DNA of 64,000 nucleotides, taken from Gemmatimonadaceae bacterium. Its GTDB lineage: Bacteria > Gemmatimonadota > Gemmatimonadetes > Gemmatimonadales > Gemmatimonadaceae. Below, one piece after another: positions 1-7,576 of the stretch (position 1 is the first letter of the stretch; every line of letters starts with the position of its first letter). Where the stretch lies: assembly GCA_024710705.1 (NCBI GenBank), contig JANJUF010000104.1, positions 1-64,000 of the forward strand. The letters are read 5' to 3'. Under the pieces are notes generated by a model. The model searched no databases. It was not told the DNA's origin and saw only the letters and a program-made list of their open reading frames with translations. Made by a program: the position numbers and the translations under genes.

Positions 1-138
1 GGCGACGGCGTCCGTGGCACGCTCGGCGGCGCTCACCGACGACGGCTCGTGCGTTCGCACGTCAATGCGCGTCACGACCTTGCCATCGCAGGCTGTCGCC
101 TGCGGGAGCGCTTCGACCACGTAGGGCGCGATCAGCAT
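1..138 (-). CDS. partial exported protein, possibly Omp85/BamA-like
   Basis: A minus-strand reading frame starts at the ATG at 138 and runs out of the window. The 46 visible residues begin with a hydrophobic stretch (MLIAPYVVEALPQATA) followed by CDGKVVTRIDVRTHEPSS. A signal-like segment and then Cys-Asp-Gly with a short beta-strand resembles the start of POTRA-bearing outer-membrane proteins, and the complete Omp85-like gene at 41469 begins similarly (CDRGDVEVGALSF). That family assignment is inference from a few residues. It is divergent from the gene at 234. It could be any exported protein. Confidence 0.4.
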   Translation of the reverse strand, partial: MLIAPYVVEALPQATACDGKVVTRIDVRTHEPSSVSAAERATDAVA

Positions 139-220
139 GCCTAGGGCGCGCAGTGTAGGGACGTCACGACTAAATAGTACACAGCGGCCGCGTCAGCGTG
201 CGGTGCCGCAGTGTCCGCCA

Positions 221-236
221 TATTTTCCACTGGATG
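221..236 (+). promoter_or_regulatory. possible leaderless -10 (TATTTT, 7 nt before ATG)
   Basis: TATTTT at 221-226 stands 7 nt before the ATG at 234 in a locally AT-rich patch, and no purine-rich ribosome site is visible. It fits the TANNNT-type leaderless pattern seen at other starts in this window, but it lacks the TAG core, so it is a weak example. Confidence 0.35.
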
Positions 237-698
237 AGACTCTGGATCGACGCCGACGCCGCTCCCCGCGACGTGAAGGAGATCTGCTATCGGGTCTCCG
301 AGCGGCTCGCGCTCGAGACGATCCTCGTGGCCAACCAGCGACTACAGCTTCCGCTCGGCTACCTGCATCTGAGCGCCGTCCGCGTGGATGGCGGCCCCGA
401 CGTGGCCGACCAATACATCGCCGAACACGCCGTCGCCGGCGACGTGGCCGTCACGCAAGACATCCCGCTGGCGGCGCTGCTGGTGCCGAAGGGCGTGCGG
501 GTGATCGATCCCCGCGGCGACGAGCACACTGAAGAGAGCATCGGCGAGCGGCTGTCGGTGCGGAACTTCATGGACGGGCTGCGCAGCGACGGCGTGGACA
601 CCGGAGGGTACGCGGCGTACGGGCAGAAGGAGAAGCAACGGTTCGCCAATTCCTTGGATCGCATCCTGGCTCGGCGCGCGAAAGGCGGCGCACGATGA
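234..698 (+). CDS. UPF0178 (YaiI/YqxD, DUF188) family protein
   Basis: The 154-residue product starts with MRLWIDADAAPRDVKEI, the hallmark N-terminus of the UPF0178/DUF188 family (usually I-x-V/I-D-A-D-A-C-P). The Cys of the usual ACP is Ala here. The family GDVAVTQDIPLAA segment (around residue 75) and C-terminal NSLDRIL are present, and the length is typical. The family has a PIN/NYN-like fold, but no reaction is established. I chose the ATG at 234 because the family begins there; an in-frame ATG at 198 would add 12 unrelated residues. The stop overlaps the next start as ATGA. Confidence 0.9.
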   Translation: MRLWIDADAAPRDVKEICYRVSERLALETILVANQRLQLPLGYLHLSAVRVDGGPDVADQYIAEHAVAGDVAVTQDIPLAALLVPKGVRVIDPRGDEHTEESIGERLSVRNFMDGLRSDGVDTGGYAAYGQKEKQRFANSLDRILARRAKGGAR

Positions 699-1090
699 CA
701 GACGCCCCGCGGATGCCGCGATTCTCGCCTTCCTTCGACGAAGGCCGGTACTTCGACCTGTGGATGTTGGTGCACTTCGTAGCCGGACTCGCCGGCGGCT
801 TCTCCAACATCATGTTCGCACTCGATCGGTTCTGGGTGCTCGTGCTGGCCTTCACACTGATGCTCGCGTGGGAGCTCGGGGAGTTTCTCACCGGCGTTCG
901 CGAATCGCTCTCCAATCGCGTCGTGGACATCGTCGTGGGAATGGTCGGCGTGTGGCTGGCCTTGCTGGTGTCGCAAGGCATGGCGCCCGCGTGGCGCTGG
1001 GCCTGGTTCCTGTCCATGGTTGCGCTCGGGTCCGTTGGGATGGCCCTCGGCGTGCGGGCGTATCACCGGCGGAAGGCCAGCGCGCGGTGA
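695..1090 (+). CDS. small integral membrane protein, unknown function
   Basis: The 131-residue protein has about four hydrophobic helices (roughly residues 22-40, 46-62, 75-95 and 102-122) and a basic C-terminus. Charged residues sit between and within helices: WELGEFLTG near residue 56 and ESLSNRVVDIVVG near residue 70. The spacing of Glu, Asn and Asp recalls small VanZ-like or DUF2238-like membrane proteins, but I cannot place it in a family. It overlaps the stop of the UPF0178 gene by ATGA, so the two are likely cotranscribed and translationally coupled. Confidence 0.7.
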   Translation: MTDAPRMPRFSPSFDEGRYFDLWMLVHFVAGLAGGFSNIMFALDRFWVLVLAFTLMLAWELGEFLTGVRESLSNRVVDIVVGMVGVWLALLVSQGMAPAWRWAWFLSMVALGSVGMALGVRAYHRRKASAR

Positions 1091-1240
1091 GTGCGCCCGA
1101 GTCGGTGCGGGTGCGCGATGGCGATGCCAGCGATGTCGCGGCGATGACGTCCACCACGGCCGCATTTGCGGCCTCGTCCACCGGCGCGACGCCGACCGGC
1201 ACGCCCCCGCCAATCTCCGTGACGACGACCTCCGCGCTCA
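1091..1240 (-). pseudogene. DUF167/YggU-like remnant downstream of yggT
   Basis: The minus strand has a frame beginning with a GTG at 1240 that overlaps the yggT stop and reads V-S-A-E-V-V-V-T-E-I-G-G-G, then PVGVAPVDEAANAAVVDVIA. The PVD-x-x-A-N-A-A-V core is the signature of DUF167 (YggU), commonly encoded next to yggT. The first strand (V-x-V-x-P-x-A) is missing and the frame continues without a stop into the antisense of the 695-1090 gene. I read it as a decayed or truncated DUF167 gene. A functional short form is possible but less likely. Confidence 0.4.
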
Positions 1241-1825
1241 CAGCGCCGAGGTGATGAGCCCGCGCAGAAGCATCAGCCCGAAGTAGGCCACCAGCGGTGC
1301 GATGTCCACCATCCCCACGCGCGGGAGCACCGAGCGCAGCGGCCCGAGGAACCACTCCGTCATCGCCGTCGCCAGGCGACCGATCCGCGAGTAGGTGCCT
1401 CCCACCCACGACGTGATCACCCGCACGATCAGCGCGAGCTGCAGCAGGCCGATGGTCCACTCCACCAGCAGGCGCAGGACACCGCGTGGGCCGCGCGACG
1501 TCGCGTAATAGCCGCCAATCAGGATGTCCCGCACGAACTCGAGCACGCCCACGGTGAGGGCGCCGGCGACCAACAGCGCCAGAAGTGCCCACCACGGGGC
1601 GTTCACGTGGGAGGCGCCGAACAGCGCGGCGCGTCGTTCGACCGGGGCGATCAGGGGATCCGCCACTTTCCGTGCCAGGCGGGCCATCGGACCAAACGCG
1701 TTGATCCGACGCGACCGCTCCAGCCAGGCCAGGGTCGCCAATGCCGCCCCCACCACGAGGACCACGCCGAACCCGTTGCGGAGCGCGAGGTTCAGCCGTT
1801 CGAGCGCGAGGATGAGTTCTCCCAA
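1238..1825 (-). CDS. YggT family membrane protein
   Basis: The 195-residue membrane protein carries YggT-type hydrophobic segments: an N-terminal helix (about 15-33), a pair around residues 78-105, and the C-terminal repeat with WTIGLLQLALIVRVITSWVG followed by P-L-R-S-V-L-P-R-V-G-M-V-D-I-A-P-L-V-A-Y. That P-R-x-G-x-x-D-x-x-P sequence is the family signature. YggT proteins act at the inner membrane in osmotic or division-related roles that are poorly defined. The start is a TTG at 1825 with AGGAG 6 nt upstream. Its stop overlaps the GTG of the DUF167-like remnant. Confidence 0.85.
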   Translation of the reverse strand: MGELILALERLNLALRNGFGVVLVVGAALATLAWLERSRRINAFGPMARLARKVADPLIAPVERRAALFGASHVNAPWWALLALLVAGALTVGVLEFVRDILIGGYYATSRGPRGVLRLLVEWTIGLLQLALIVRVITSWVGGTYSRIGRLATAMTEWFLGPLRSVLPRVGMVDIAPLVAYFGLMLLRGLITSAL

Positions 1826-1827
1826 CA

Positions 1828-1839
1828 GCGACTCCTGAC
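1828..1839 (-). promoter_or_regulatory. ribosome binding site fixing a TTG start of yggT
   Basis: Read on the minus strand, AGGAG is followed by TCGCTG and then TTGGGAGAA. It is a good Shine-Dalgarno site at 6 nt spacing and supports the unusual TTG initiation at 1825; no ATG or GTG exists in frame nearby. Confidence 0.6.
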
Positions 1840-2004
1840 GGGGGCCTAGGGCGTGAGTGTGAGCAACATGGCACGAAAAGTGACACCCGGGCGCGTCACC
1901 GGGTACTAGCAGGTGTGACGGTCCGCGCGATGGAGGACCCGGTTCCGGGCGGAATGGCGTGGCGAGGGGGTGCGACGAGGGGATATCCTCCCCGGACCTC
2001 GCTT

Positions 2005-2562
2005 ATGTCCGATACCCCACCGAACACCTCCATTGATCCGACCCTTCCCTTGCGCGCCAAGGCAGGGGATCGGCAGGCCTTCGCGCAGCTGGTGGACCTG
2101 ATGTATCCGCGGGCCCTGCGATTTGCCCTCCATATGGTGGGGAATCGGGAGGACGCCGAGGAGGCGGTGCAGGACACGTTCGTGCGGGTGTACCACAATC
2201 TCGGCCGGTTTCGCGACGACGCCCGGTTTGAACCCTGGCTGTTCCGGATCCTCGCGAATCGGTGCCGCACCGCGTTGGGGAAGCGGAATCGTCATACGCA
2301 ACTGATCCAGTACGGCGAGTTGCCGGATCGGGTCGGGGCGCAGTCGGACCCGGAGCGCGATTGGACCGAAGAGGTCTACAAGGTCCTCGAGACGCTGCCG
2401 GCCGAACAGAAGGAAGCGTTCCTCCTGCGACACGTGGAGGACATGGCATACGAAGACATCGCGGCGGTGACGGGTGTGGGCTTGAGCGCGCTGCGGATGC
2501 GGGTGAAACGGGCCTGCGATGTGTTGCGGGTGCGACTTACGGAGATGATGCAGGATGAGTGA
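2005..2562 (+). CDS. ECF-type RNA polymerase sigma factor
   Basis: The 185-residue protein has sigma region 2 at about residues 15-80, with the DAEEAVQDTFVRVY helix and the F-x-P-W-L-F-R-I-L-A-N-R-C-R segment that opens the -10 element. Region 4 spans about 128-180 with LPAEQKEAFLLRHVEDMAYEDIAAVTG and a recognition helix LSALRMRVKRA. There is no region 3, as in ECF factors. I chose the ATG at 2005 because upstream frame residues are unlike the family. The next gene starts inside its last codons (ATG 2555), so it probably encodes the cognate membrane partner. Confidence 0.93.
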   Translation: MSDTPPNTSIDPTLPLRAKAGDRQAFAQLVDLMYPRALRFALHMVGNREDAEEAVQDTFVRVYHNLGRFRDDARFEPWLFRILANRCRTALGKRNRHTQLIQYGELPDRVGAQSDPERDWTEEVYKVLETLPAEQKEAFLLRHVEDMAYEDIAAVTGVGLSALRMRVKRACDVLRVRLTEMMQDE

Positions 2563-3160
2563 CTCGATGCAGGACCCAGTGATTTCGCGCGTGCGGGAGA
2601 CGTTGCGCTCCGAGTCGGCCACGCGGCCGGACCCGGTGGCGGTGGCGCGCACGCTGCAGACGGTGTGGGCCGCTCCGCGCCCCGTATGGTGGCGGCGCGC
2701 ACTCGATGCGTGGCGGATGCCGGCCCTTTCGGGGCTCGCCACCAGCGCGGTCGCGGCGGCGGCGTTGTTGGTGGGATTCGTGACGCGTGGCGCGGTGCAG
2801 ACGCGCGACGCGCTCGACCCGGTGGCGGCGGCCGGTCCCGCCACCGAGGAGTTCCCCGTCCAGTTCGCCTCGTATGAGGGCGAGGAGACGGCCCGGATCG
2901 CCACGCAGTTCGTCTTCGAGCACGCGACGGCCCAGTCGGTCTCCGTGGTCGGCGACTTCAACGCCTGGGAGGCGGATGCGCTTCCGCTCACCAGGCTGCC
3001 CAACGGACTCTGGACCGTGACGGTCCCGCTTCCGCCGGGCCGGCACGTGTACGCCTACGTCATTGACGGTACATTGGTGGTGGCCGATCCCCGCGCACCG
3101 AAAGCCGGCGATGCGGACTACGGCCGCGAGGGTTCCGTCGTGATGGTCTTCGCCCGATGA
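2555..3160 (+). CDS. putative anti-sigma membrane protein with extracytoplasmic CBM48-like domain
   Basis: The 201-residue protein has an N-terminal cytoplasmic segment (about 1-52, no zinc-binding HxxxCxxC), one membrane helix (about 55-77) and a C-terminal CBM48/AMPK-beta glycogen-binding fold (about 120-200): VSVVGDFNAWEADALPL, then PPGRHVYAYVIDG and an ADPRAP segment. W138 matches the first glucan-stacking Trp of AMPK-beta (W100), but the second is Leu (L174 in DGTL), so glucan binding is uncertain. It overlaps the sigma gene by 8 nt and the next gene by ATGA. The anti-sigma role is inferred from position and topology, not from sequence. Confidence 0.75.
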   Translation: MSDSMQDPVISRVRETLRSESATRPDPVAVARTLQTVWAAPRPVWWRRALDAWRMPALSGLATSAVAAAALLVGFVTRGAVQTRDALDPVAAAGPATEEFPVQFASYEGEETARIATQFVFEHATAQSVSVVGDFNAWEADALPLTRLPNGLWTVTVPLPPGRHVYAYVIDGTLVVADPRAPKAGDADYGREGSVVMVFAR

Positions 3161-3807
3161 ACAGGCATCGAGTTCTCTTCGTCGCGCTGGTGCTCGCCAG
3201 CGTGTCCGTCGCTCCCGCGCTTCGCGCGCAGGGGACGCCGGTGCTTGGCATCGCCGATGCGAGGGCGCGGGAGGCCGTGGAGCGGGAGATTGCCCGCGCG
3301 GCTGACCGAGGGCTGCCGACTAGGTCGCTCATCGCGAAAGCCCAGGAAGGGGTCACGAAGCGGGCGGCCGGGGAGCGCATCCGGGCCGCTGTCGCCTCGC
3401 AAGCCAGGCGTCTCGAGCAGGCGCGCGACCTTCTCGCTCCCTCGCCATCGGAAGCGGAACTCGTCGCGGGTGCGGATGCACTCGCGGTGGGCGTCCCCGC
3501 CCCGATGTTGCGGCAAATCCGCGCGGCGTATCCGGCCGGACAGTCGGTGGCGATGCCACTCGACGTCCTCACGGAACTCATCGCCCGCGGGGTCCCTGCG
3601 ACGCACGCCCTCGAGCAGATCACCGACCTCATGAAGCGCGGAGCGAGCTCCGCGCAGATTGCCGGCATCGGCGCATCGGTGCAATCCGATATCGCCGCCG
3701 GTCTGACGCCTGATGCGGCGTTGGAAGTGCGGGCTCGGGGTGTGATGTCGCTACTCCCATCCCCTGCAGCCGCGTCCGCTCTCGCTCCCAGCGGTCGGAG
3801 GCCCTAG
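3157..3807 (+). CDS. secreted alpha-helical protein, unknown function
   Basis: The 216-residue protein has a clear signal peptide (MNRHRVLFVALVLASVSVAPALRAQ, cleavage after ALRA). The mature part is Ala- and Arg-rich and predicted helical, with repeated short helices such as IADARAREAVEREIARAADRG and two similar stretches near residues 135-190 (LDVLTELIARGVPATHALEQI and SSAQIAGIGASVQSDIAAG). No catalytic motif or membrane helix is visible after the signal. It overlaps the anti-sigma candidate by ATGA and lies 7 nt before the CBM48 barrel gene, so it belongs to the same operon. It may be a periplasmic linker or partner, but this is inference. Confidence 0.7.
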   Translation: MNRHRVLFVALVLASVSVAPALRAQGTPVLGIADARAREAVEREIARAADRGLPTRSLIAKAQEGVTKRAAGERIRAAVASQARRLEQARDLLAPSPSEAELVAGADALAVGVPAPMLRQIRAAYPAGQSVAMPLDVLTELIARGVPATHALEQITDLMKRGASSAQIAGIGASVQSDIAAGLTPDAALEVRARGVMSLLPSPAAASALAPSGRRP

Positions 3808-3814
3808 TGCCGGC

Positions 3815-4960
3815 GTGATCCGCCGCGCTGCGGCGCTGTTGCTCCTGTTGGCCAGCGCCGCCCGCATGGGCGGCGCGCAGCGCTTGCCCGAAGCGCGGAT
3901 GGAAGTGGGGTACGCCTCGGTGTCCCAGCGCGGATTCGACCCCGAGGCCGCCGCCTTGCTGGCGGTGTTCTGGCGCCAGCCCGCCACCAACTGGACGTTT
4001 CTCACCAGCGGCAACCTCACCTACGCACAAGACTCGCTCGCCGCGGCCCAAGGGGTCGCGGCCTTTGATTTTGAGTGGCCCGCCTCCGAGCACATGCGGA
4101 CGGAAGTCGGTGTCGCCGGCGCCTCTTTCTCCCTCCGCAGCGCCGGGCGGGGCGGGAACGGCAACGCCTTCCTCCGCCAACACTTCGTCGGGACCAGTGG
4201 CGGCAGTTGGGTCGGGACCGGACTCGGGCGCACCAATCGCGACGGCGTCGTGAGCAGCTCGGGCGCCCTGGATGCCGGACTTTGGTATCGATTCGGACCG
4301 GCGTATGTCAGCGCCTCGCTCGCCCGCACGACCTCTGCCGACTGGCCACTTCTCCGCGCCTCCGGCGTGGTCCGCGATCCCGAGGACGACCGGTTCGAAC
4401 TCCTCGATGCGCTCGCCACCATCGAGCTGCGCCGGGGTCCGCACGACATCAGTCTGCTCTTCACCGGCCGCAACGGACTCGGAGGCACCAACGCGCGCTT
4501 CCGCGCCCTGATGGGCACTGCCACCGTCCAAGCCACTGAGCGCGTGGCCGTGCTTCTCGCCGGCGGGCGCCAACTTGCCGACCCGCTGCGTGGCCTGCCA
4601 CAGGCTGACCTCGTGACCGTCTCGGCGCGCATCTCGTTGGGTCCGCAACCGCTGCCAGTGATGGAGCGCTCGGAGATCGCGCAGGCGCAGGTGATCCCCA
4701 TGGCCGGCGGCGGTGGCGAGCTTGTGGTGCGCGTCCTGGCCAACGACACGCTCTTCGTGCAGGTGGCCGGGGATTTCAGCGAGTGGCAGCCACTGCCGAT
4801 GGAACGTGACGGCGCGTTCTGGGTGGCCCGCGTACGTCTCCCACCCGGGAAGTACCGCGTGGCCGTCGCCGTGAACCAAGGGCAGTGGCGCGCCCCGCGG
4901 AACCTGGCGCGGGTGCGTGACGATTACGGGGGCGAGGCAGGCCTGCTCGTGATACCTTGA
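3815..4960 (+). CDS. outer-membrane barrel-like protein with C-terminal CBM48-like domain
   Basis: The 381-residue protein starts at a GTG and has a signal peptide ending near residue 22 (SAARMGGAQ). Residues 30-285 alternate in beta-strand fashion with aromatic girdle residues (ATNWTFLTSGNLTYA, ALDAGLWYRFGPAYVSASLA), as in a small outer-membrane barrel. Residues 300-380 form a CBM48-like domain: LFVQVAGDFSEWQPLPME, then PPGKYRVAVAVNQGQW. Both putative glucan-stacking tryptophans are kept (W324 and W358), unlike in the anti-sigma partner. It is the last gene of the sigma operon. The barrel assignment is by pattern only. Confidence 0.7.
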   Translation: MIRRAAALLLLLASAARMGGAQRLPEARMEVGYASVSQRGFDPEAAALLAVFWRQPATNWTFLTSGNLTYAQDSLAAAQGVAAFDFEWPASEHMRTEVGVAGASFSLRSAGRGGNGNAFLRQHFVGTSGGSWVGTGLGRTNRDGVVSSSGALDAGLWYRFGPAYVSASLARTTSADWPLLRASGVVRDPEDDRFELLDALATIELRRGPHDISLLFTGRNGLGGTNARFRALMGTATVQATERVAVLLAGGRQLADPLRGLPQADLVTVSARISLGPQPLPVMERSEIAQAQVIPMAGGGGELVVRVLANDTLFVQVAGDFSEWQPLPMERDGAFWVARVRLPPGKYRVAVAVNQGQWRAPRNLARVRDDYGGEAGLLVIP

Positions 4961-4985
4961 GGGCGCCCCCACCAGGAGCCCCGCG

Positions 4986-6293
4986 GTGCCCTTCACCTCA
5001 CGTCGTAGTTTCCTCACCGGACTGACCAGCGCCGCCGCCGGCGCGAGCGCGCTGCCGGTATTCAGCGAGCGCGCCTTCGCACAGCTCTTCAAGGCCGACG
5101 CCATCGCCGGAGGGCGCCCCCCGCAGGCCCTCGCCGACGACGAGCTCTACTGGGCCCAGATCCAGCGCGCCTTCGACATCGACCGCACGATGATCAACCT
5201 GAACAACGGGGGGATCTCGCCGACGCCGACGCACGTGCTGCAGCAGATGGTGCGCGACCTCCAGTTCGTGAATGAGCTCCCGGTGGAGCACAACTGGCGC
5301 GTGCTCGAGCCACGGATGGAGAGCACGCGTCGTGAGCTGGCCAAGGAGTTCGGCTGCGACACCGAGGAGATGGCGGTGACGCGCAATGCCAGCGAGGCCA
5401 TGGAGACGCTGATCCTCGGCATTGACCTCGGCCGGGGCGACGAGGTGATCATCACCAATCAGAACTACGGACGCATGATCACCACCTGGGAGCAGCGCGA
5501 GCGCCGCGACGGGATCGTGGTGAAGCGCGTCTCGTTCCCGCTGCCGCTCACCGACCCGCAGGTACTGGTGCGCCGCATCGCCGAGCAAATCACGCCGCGC
5601 ACGAAGGCCATCGAGCTCACGCACATCACCAATCTCTCGGGGCAGATCCTCCCCATCCGCGACGTGGTGCGCCTCGCGCGGCCGCGCGGGATCCAGGTGT
5701 TCGTGGACGGCGCCCACGCCTTCGGCCACTTCCCGTTCACGCGCGACGAGTTGGAGTGCGACTACTACGGCACCTCGCTCCACAAGTGGCTGCACGCGCC
5801 CATCGGTGCGGGCTTCCTCTACGTCCGCAAGGACCGCATCCCGACCATCTGGCCCCTGATGGCCGCCGACAAGAGCCGTGACGCCAACATCCGGAAGTTC
5901 GAGGAGATCGGCACGCACCCGCAGGCCAACTTCAACGCCGTGAGCGTGGCGATGACGTTCCACCGCGGCATCGGCGTGGAACGGAAAGTCGCGCGGCTGC
6001 GCTATCTCCGGGACCGGTGGGCGAATGCGTTGCTCGCCGCCAGCCCGCGGGTGAAGGTGCTGACCGAGCTGGGGCCCGAGAAGGCAGGGGCCATCGGGCT
6101 CATCAGCGTGGACGGGCTCGACCCCGTCCAGCTTGGAGGCTGGATGATGAATCGCTACAGGATTGTCAACACGCCGATCGTGCATCCCGAGTTCAGCGGC
6201 ATCCGCATCACGCCCAGCATCTACACCACCGTGGACGAGATCGACACCTTCGTGGACGCCGTCCGCACCGCCATCAGGACGGGCATCGCCTGA
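4986..6293 (+). CDS. Tat-exported aminotransferase class V / isopenicillin-N epimerase-like PLP enzyme
   Basis: The 435-residue protein begins at a GTG with AGGAG 7 nt upstream. It carries a twin-arginine signal (SRRSFLTGLTSAAAGASAL, cleavage near AFA) and then a fold-type I PLP domain. Visible motifs are NLNNGGISPTP (substrate loop), TRNASEAMETLI (phosphate cup), VFVDGAHAFG (Asp for the pyridine N) and SLHKW with the Schiff-base lysine K267. This matches the class V group with isopenicillin-N epimerases and cysteine desulfurase relatives. The substrate is unknown. Export of a folded, cofactor-loaded enzyme fits Tat use. Confidence 0.88.
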   Translation: MPFTSRRSFLTGLTSAAAGASALPVFSERAFAQLFKADAIAGGRPPQALADDELYWAQIQRAFDIDRTMINLNNGGISPTPTHVLQQMVRDLQFVNELPVEHNWRVLEPRMESTRRELAKEFGCDTEEMAVTRNASEAMETLILGIDLGRGDEVIITNQNYGRMITTWEQRERRDGIVVKRVSFPLPLTDPQVLVRRIAEQITPRTKAIELTHITNLSGQILPIRDVVRLARPRGIQVFVDGAHAFGHFPFTRDELECDYYGTSLHKWLHAPIGAGFLYVRKDRIPTIWPLMAADKSRDANIRKFEEIGTHPQANFNAVSVAMTFHRGIGVERKVARLRYLRDRWANALLAASPRVKVLTELGPEKAGAIGLISVDGLDPVQLGGWMMNRYRIVNTPIVHPEFSGIRITPSIYTTVDEIDTFVDAVRTAIRTGIA

Positions 6294-6321
6294 ACGGCGA
6301 GACCCACCCACCACACCCGAC

Positions 6322-6786
6322 GTGAACTACTGGCTGCTGAAGTCCGAACCCGAGATGTTCGGCTACCGGGATCTCGAGAAGAGCCCCAAGAAGACCACCT
6401 ACTGGGACGGCGTGCGCAACTACCAGGCGCGCAACACGCTCCGCGACCTGATGAAGAAGGGGGATCGCTGCTTCTTCTATCACTCCAACGCCGATCCCAC
6501 CGGCATCGCCGGGATCTGCGAAGTGGTGAAGGAGGGCTATCCCGATTTCACGGCCTTCGATGAAACGCACGAGCACTACGATCCCAAGTCCAAGGCCGAC
6601 GCGCCCACCTGGATGATGGTGGACGTGAAGGCCGTGCGCGCGTTTCCGCGCGTCATTACGCTGGCGGAGCTGAAGGGCGTGAAGGGGCTCGAGAAGATGG
6701 TCCTGCTCCAGCGCGGCTCTCGGCTTTCAGTGCAGCCCGTGACCGCGCGGGAGTGGGACATCGTGTGCAAGCTGGCGGGCGTCTAG
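6322..6786 (+). CDS. EVE domain-containing protein
   Basis: The 154-residue protein starts at a GTG with VNYWLLKSEPEMFGYRDL, the canonical EVE N-terminus (usually M-x-Y-W-L-x-K-S-E-P). Further family blocks are YWDGVRNYQARNTLRDLMKKGD, FFYHSN and the VV-x-E-G-Y-P-D segment, ending with LSVQPVT. EVE proteins are PUA-like folds, some of which bind modified bases; the cellular role of this type is unsettled. The start is 28 nt after the PLP enzyme. The TAG stop is shared with the convergent doxX-like gene as CTAG. Confidence 0.92.
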   Translation: MNYWLLKSEPEMFGYRDLEKSPKKTTYWDGVRNYQARNTLRDLMKKGDRCFFYHSNADPTGIAGICEVVKEGYPDFTAFDETHEHYDPKSKADAPTWMMVDVKAVRAFPRVITLAELKGVKGLEKMVLLQRGSRLSVQPVTAREWDIVCKLAGV

Positions 6787-7184
6787 CCCTTCTTGCGCAT
6801 CTCCTCGAGCGTGTAGGCCCCGCCGCCGGCGAGGGCGATGCACGCGGCGGCGGCCGCCAGCGTCAGCTCGAGCTCATAGCCGCTGGGGGCAAAGAATCCG
6901 CCCGACAGCTTGGCGAAGAAGATGGCACCGAGCACCACGCACATCTGCAGCGCCGCCGCGATGCGGTGCTGGAAGCCGACGATCACCAGGATGCCGCCCA
7001 CGAGTTCGATCGTGGCGACGGCCGGCGCGGCCACGCTCGCCAGTGGGATGCCGAGACTGCCGAAGAATCCGGCGACGCCGGAAATGCCCATTTGGAAGAA
7101 CTTCTGGTAGCCGTGCATCGTGAACACGATGCCGACGACGACGCGCAGGATGGCGAGCCCGAGTGCCGGACGGAGTGCAAACAT
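6783..7184 (-). CDS. DoxX family membrane protein
   Basis: The 133-residue protein has four hydrophobic helices (about 8-27, 48-68, 74-91 and 103-122). The DoxX pattern includes LRVVVGIVFTMHGYQKFF near the N-terminus, then IELVGGILVIVGFQHRIAA. The His-Gly-x-x-K-F segment is the family hallmark. Members are quinone-linked or redox-associated membrane subunits; the specific partner is not encoded nearby. The start ATG at 7184 has a strong AGGAGG site 4 nt upstream. It is divergent from the 74-residue basic protein at 7327 across a 142-nt spacer in which I see no clear regulatory motif. Confidence 0.88.
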   Translation of the reverse strand: MFALRPALGLAILRVVVGIVFTMHGYQKFFQMGISGVAGFFGSLGIPLASVAAPAVATIELVGGILVIVGFQHRIAAALQMCVVLGAIFFAKLSGGFFAPSGYELELTLAAAAACIALAGGGAYTLEEMRKKG

Positions 7185-7326
7185 GCGACCTCCTGGATTT
7201 GGGGGAACCACATCCCGAACATACGCTCCCCAATCTCGCTCCGCTCGCCCGGCCATTCGCGTCGCTGCGGGGTACAATCCGAGGTGAACGGCGAGGCGTG
7301 CCGCTCCATCGCTCCCCGGAGGGAAC

Positions 7327-7551
7327 ATGTCCAAGGTCACGAAGAAGGCGGCGCGCAAGGCGCGCGCGGCAGTGTCGGAGCTCGAACTGCGCGTGATGGC
7401 GATGGAAGGTCGCCGATCGGTGCGCGGGAAGGTCGCGACCGTCAAGCGCGTCGCCAAGGCAGCGCTCAAGGCGGCCGCCGTGGCCGGCGCGGTTGCCGTG
7501 GTCACCTCGGTCGCGCGCGAGCGCTCGGCGCGCTCCAAGCGCTTGGGCTAG
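7327..7551 (+). CDS. small basic Lys/Ala/Arg-rich protein
   Basis: The 74-residue product starts MSKVTKKAARKARAAVSELELRVMAM and has a very basic, helix-forming first half. The C-terminal half contains a 20-residue Ala/Val-rich stretch (AALKAAAVAGAVAVVTSVAR) that could be a weak membrane helix. A GGAGG site lies 5 nt before the ATG and codon use matches its neighbours, so I think it is real. The composition recalls histone H1-like or other nucleic-acid-binding proteins, but I cannot assign a family. Confidence 0.6.
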   Translation: MSKVTKKAARKARAAVSELELRVMAMEGRRSVRGKVATVKRVAKAALKAAAVAGAVAVVTSVARERSARSKRLG

Positions 7552-7557
7552 GCCTGT

Positions 7558-7576
7558 GCGGCGCGATCAGCGCCGC
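7558..7576. terminator. short GC hairpin between convergent genes
   Basis: GCGGCGC and GCGCCGC form a perfect 7-bp stem with a 5-nt loop (GATCA), 7 nt after the plus-strand stop at 7551 and overlapping the minus-strand stop at 7567. No U-tract follows on either strand, so it is at best a weak bidirectional terminator. Confidence 0.3.

Noticed and set aside
1894-1920. Inverted repeat CGTCAC-N15-GTGACG upstream of the ECF sigma gene
   Set aside because: Six-base arms with a long spacer in GC-rich DNA are expected by chance, and no promoter elements align with it.
1982-2000. GGGGA-TATCC-TCCCC inverted repeat just before the sigma gene start
   Set aside because: Only five paired bases. It could be an operator or a chance repeat, and I found no second copy to support it.
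6163-6321. N-terminal extension of the EVE gene upstream of 6322
   Set aside because: The extra residues are the out-of-frame shadow of the PLP enzyme, and the EVE family begins at V-N-Y-W-L-L-K-S.
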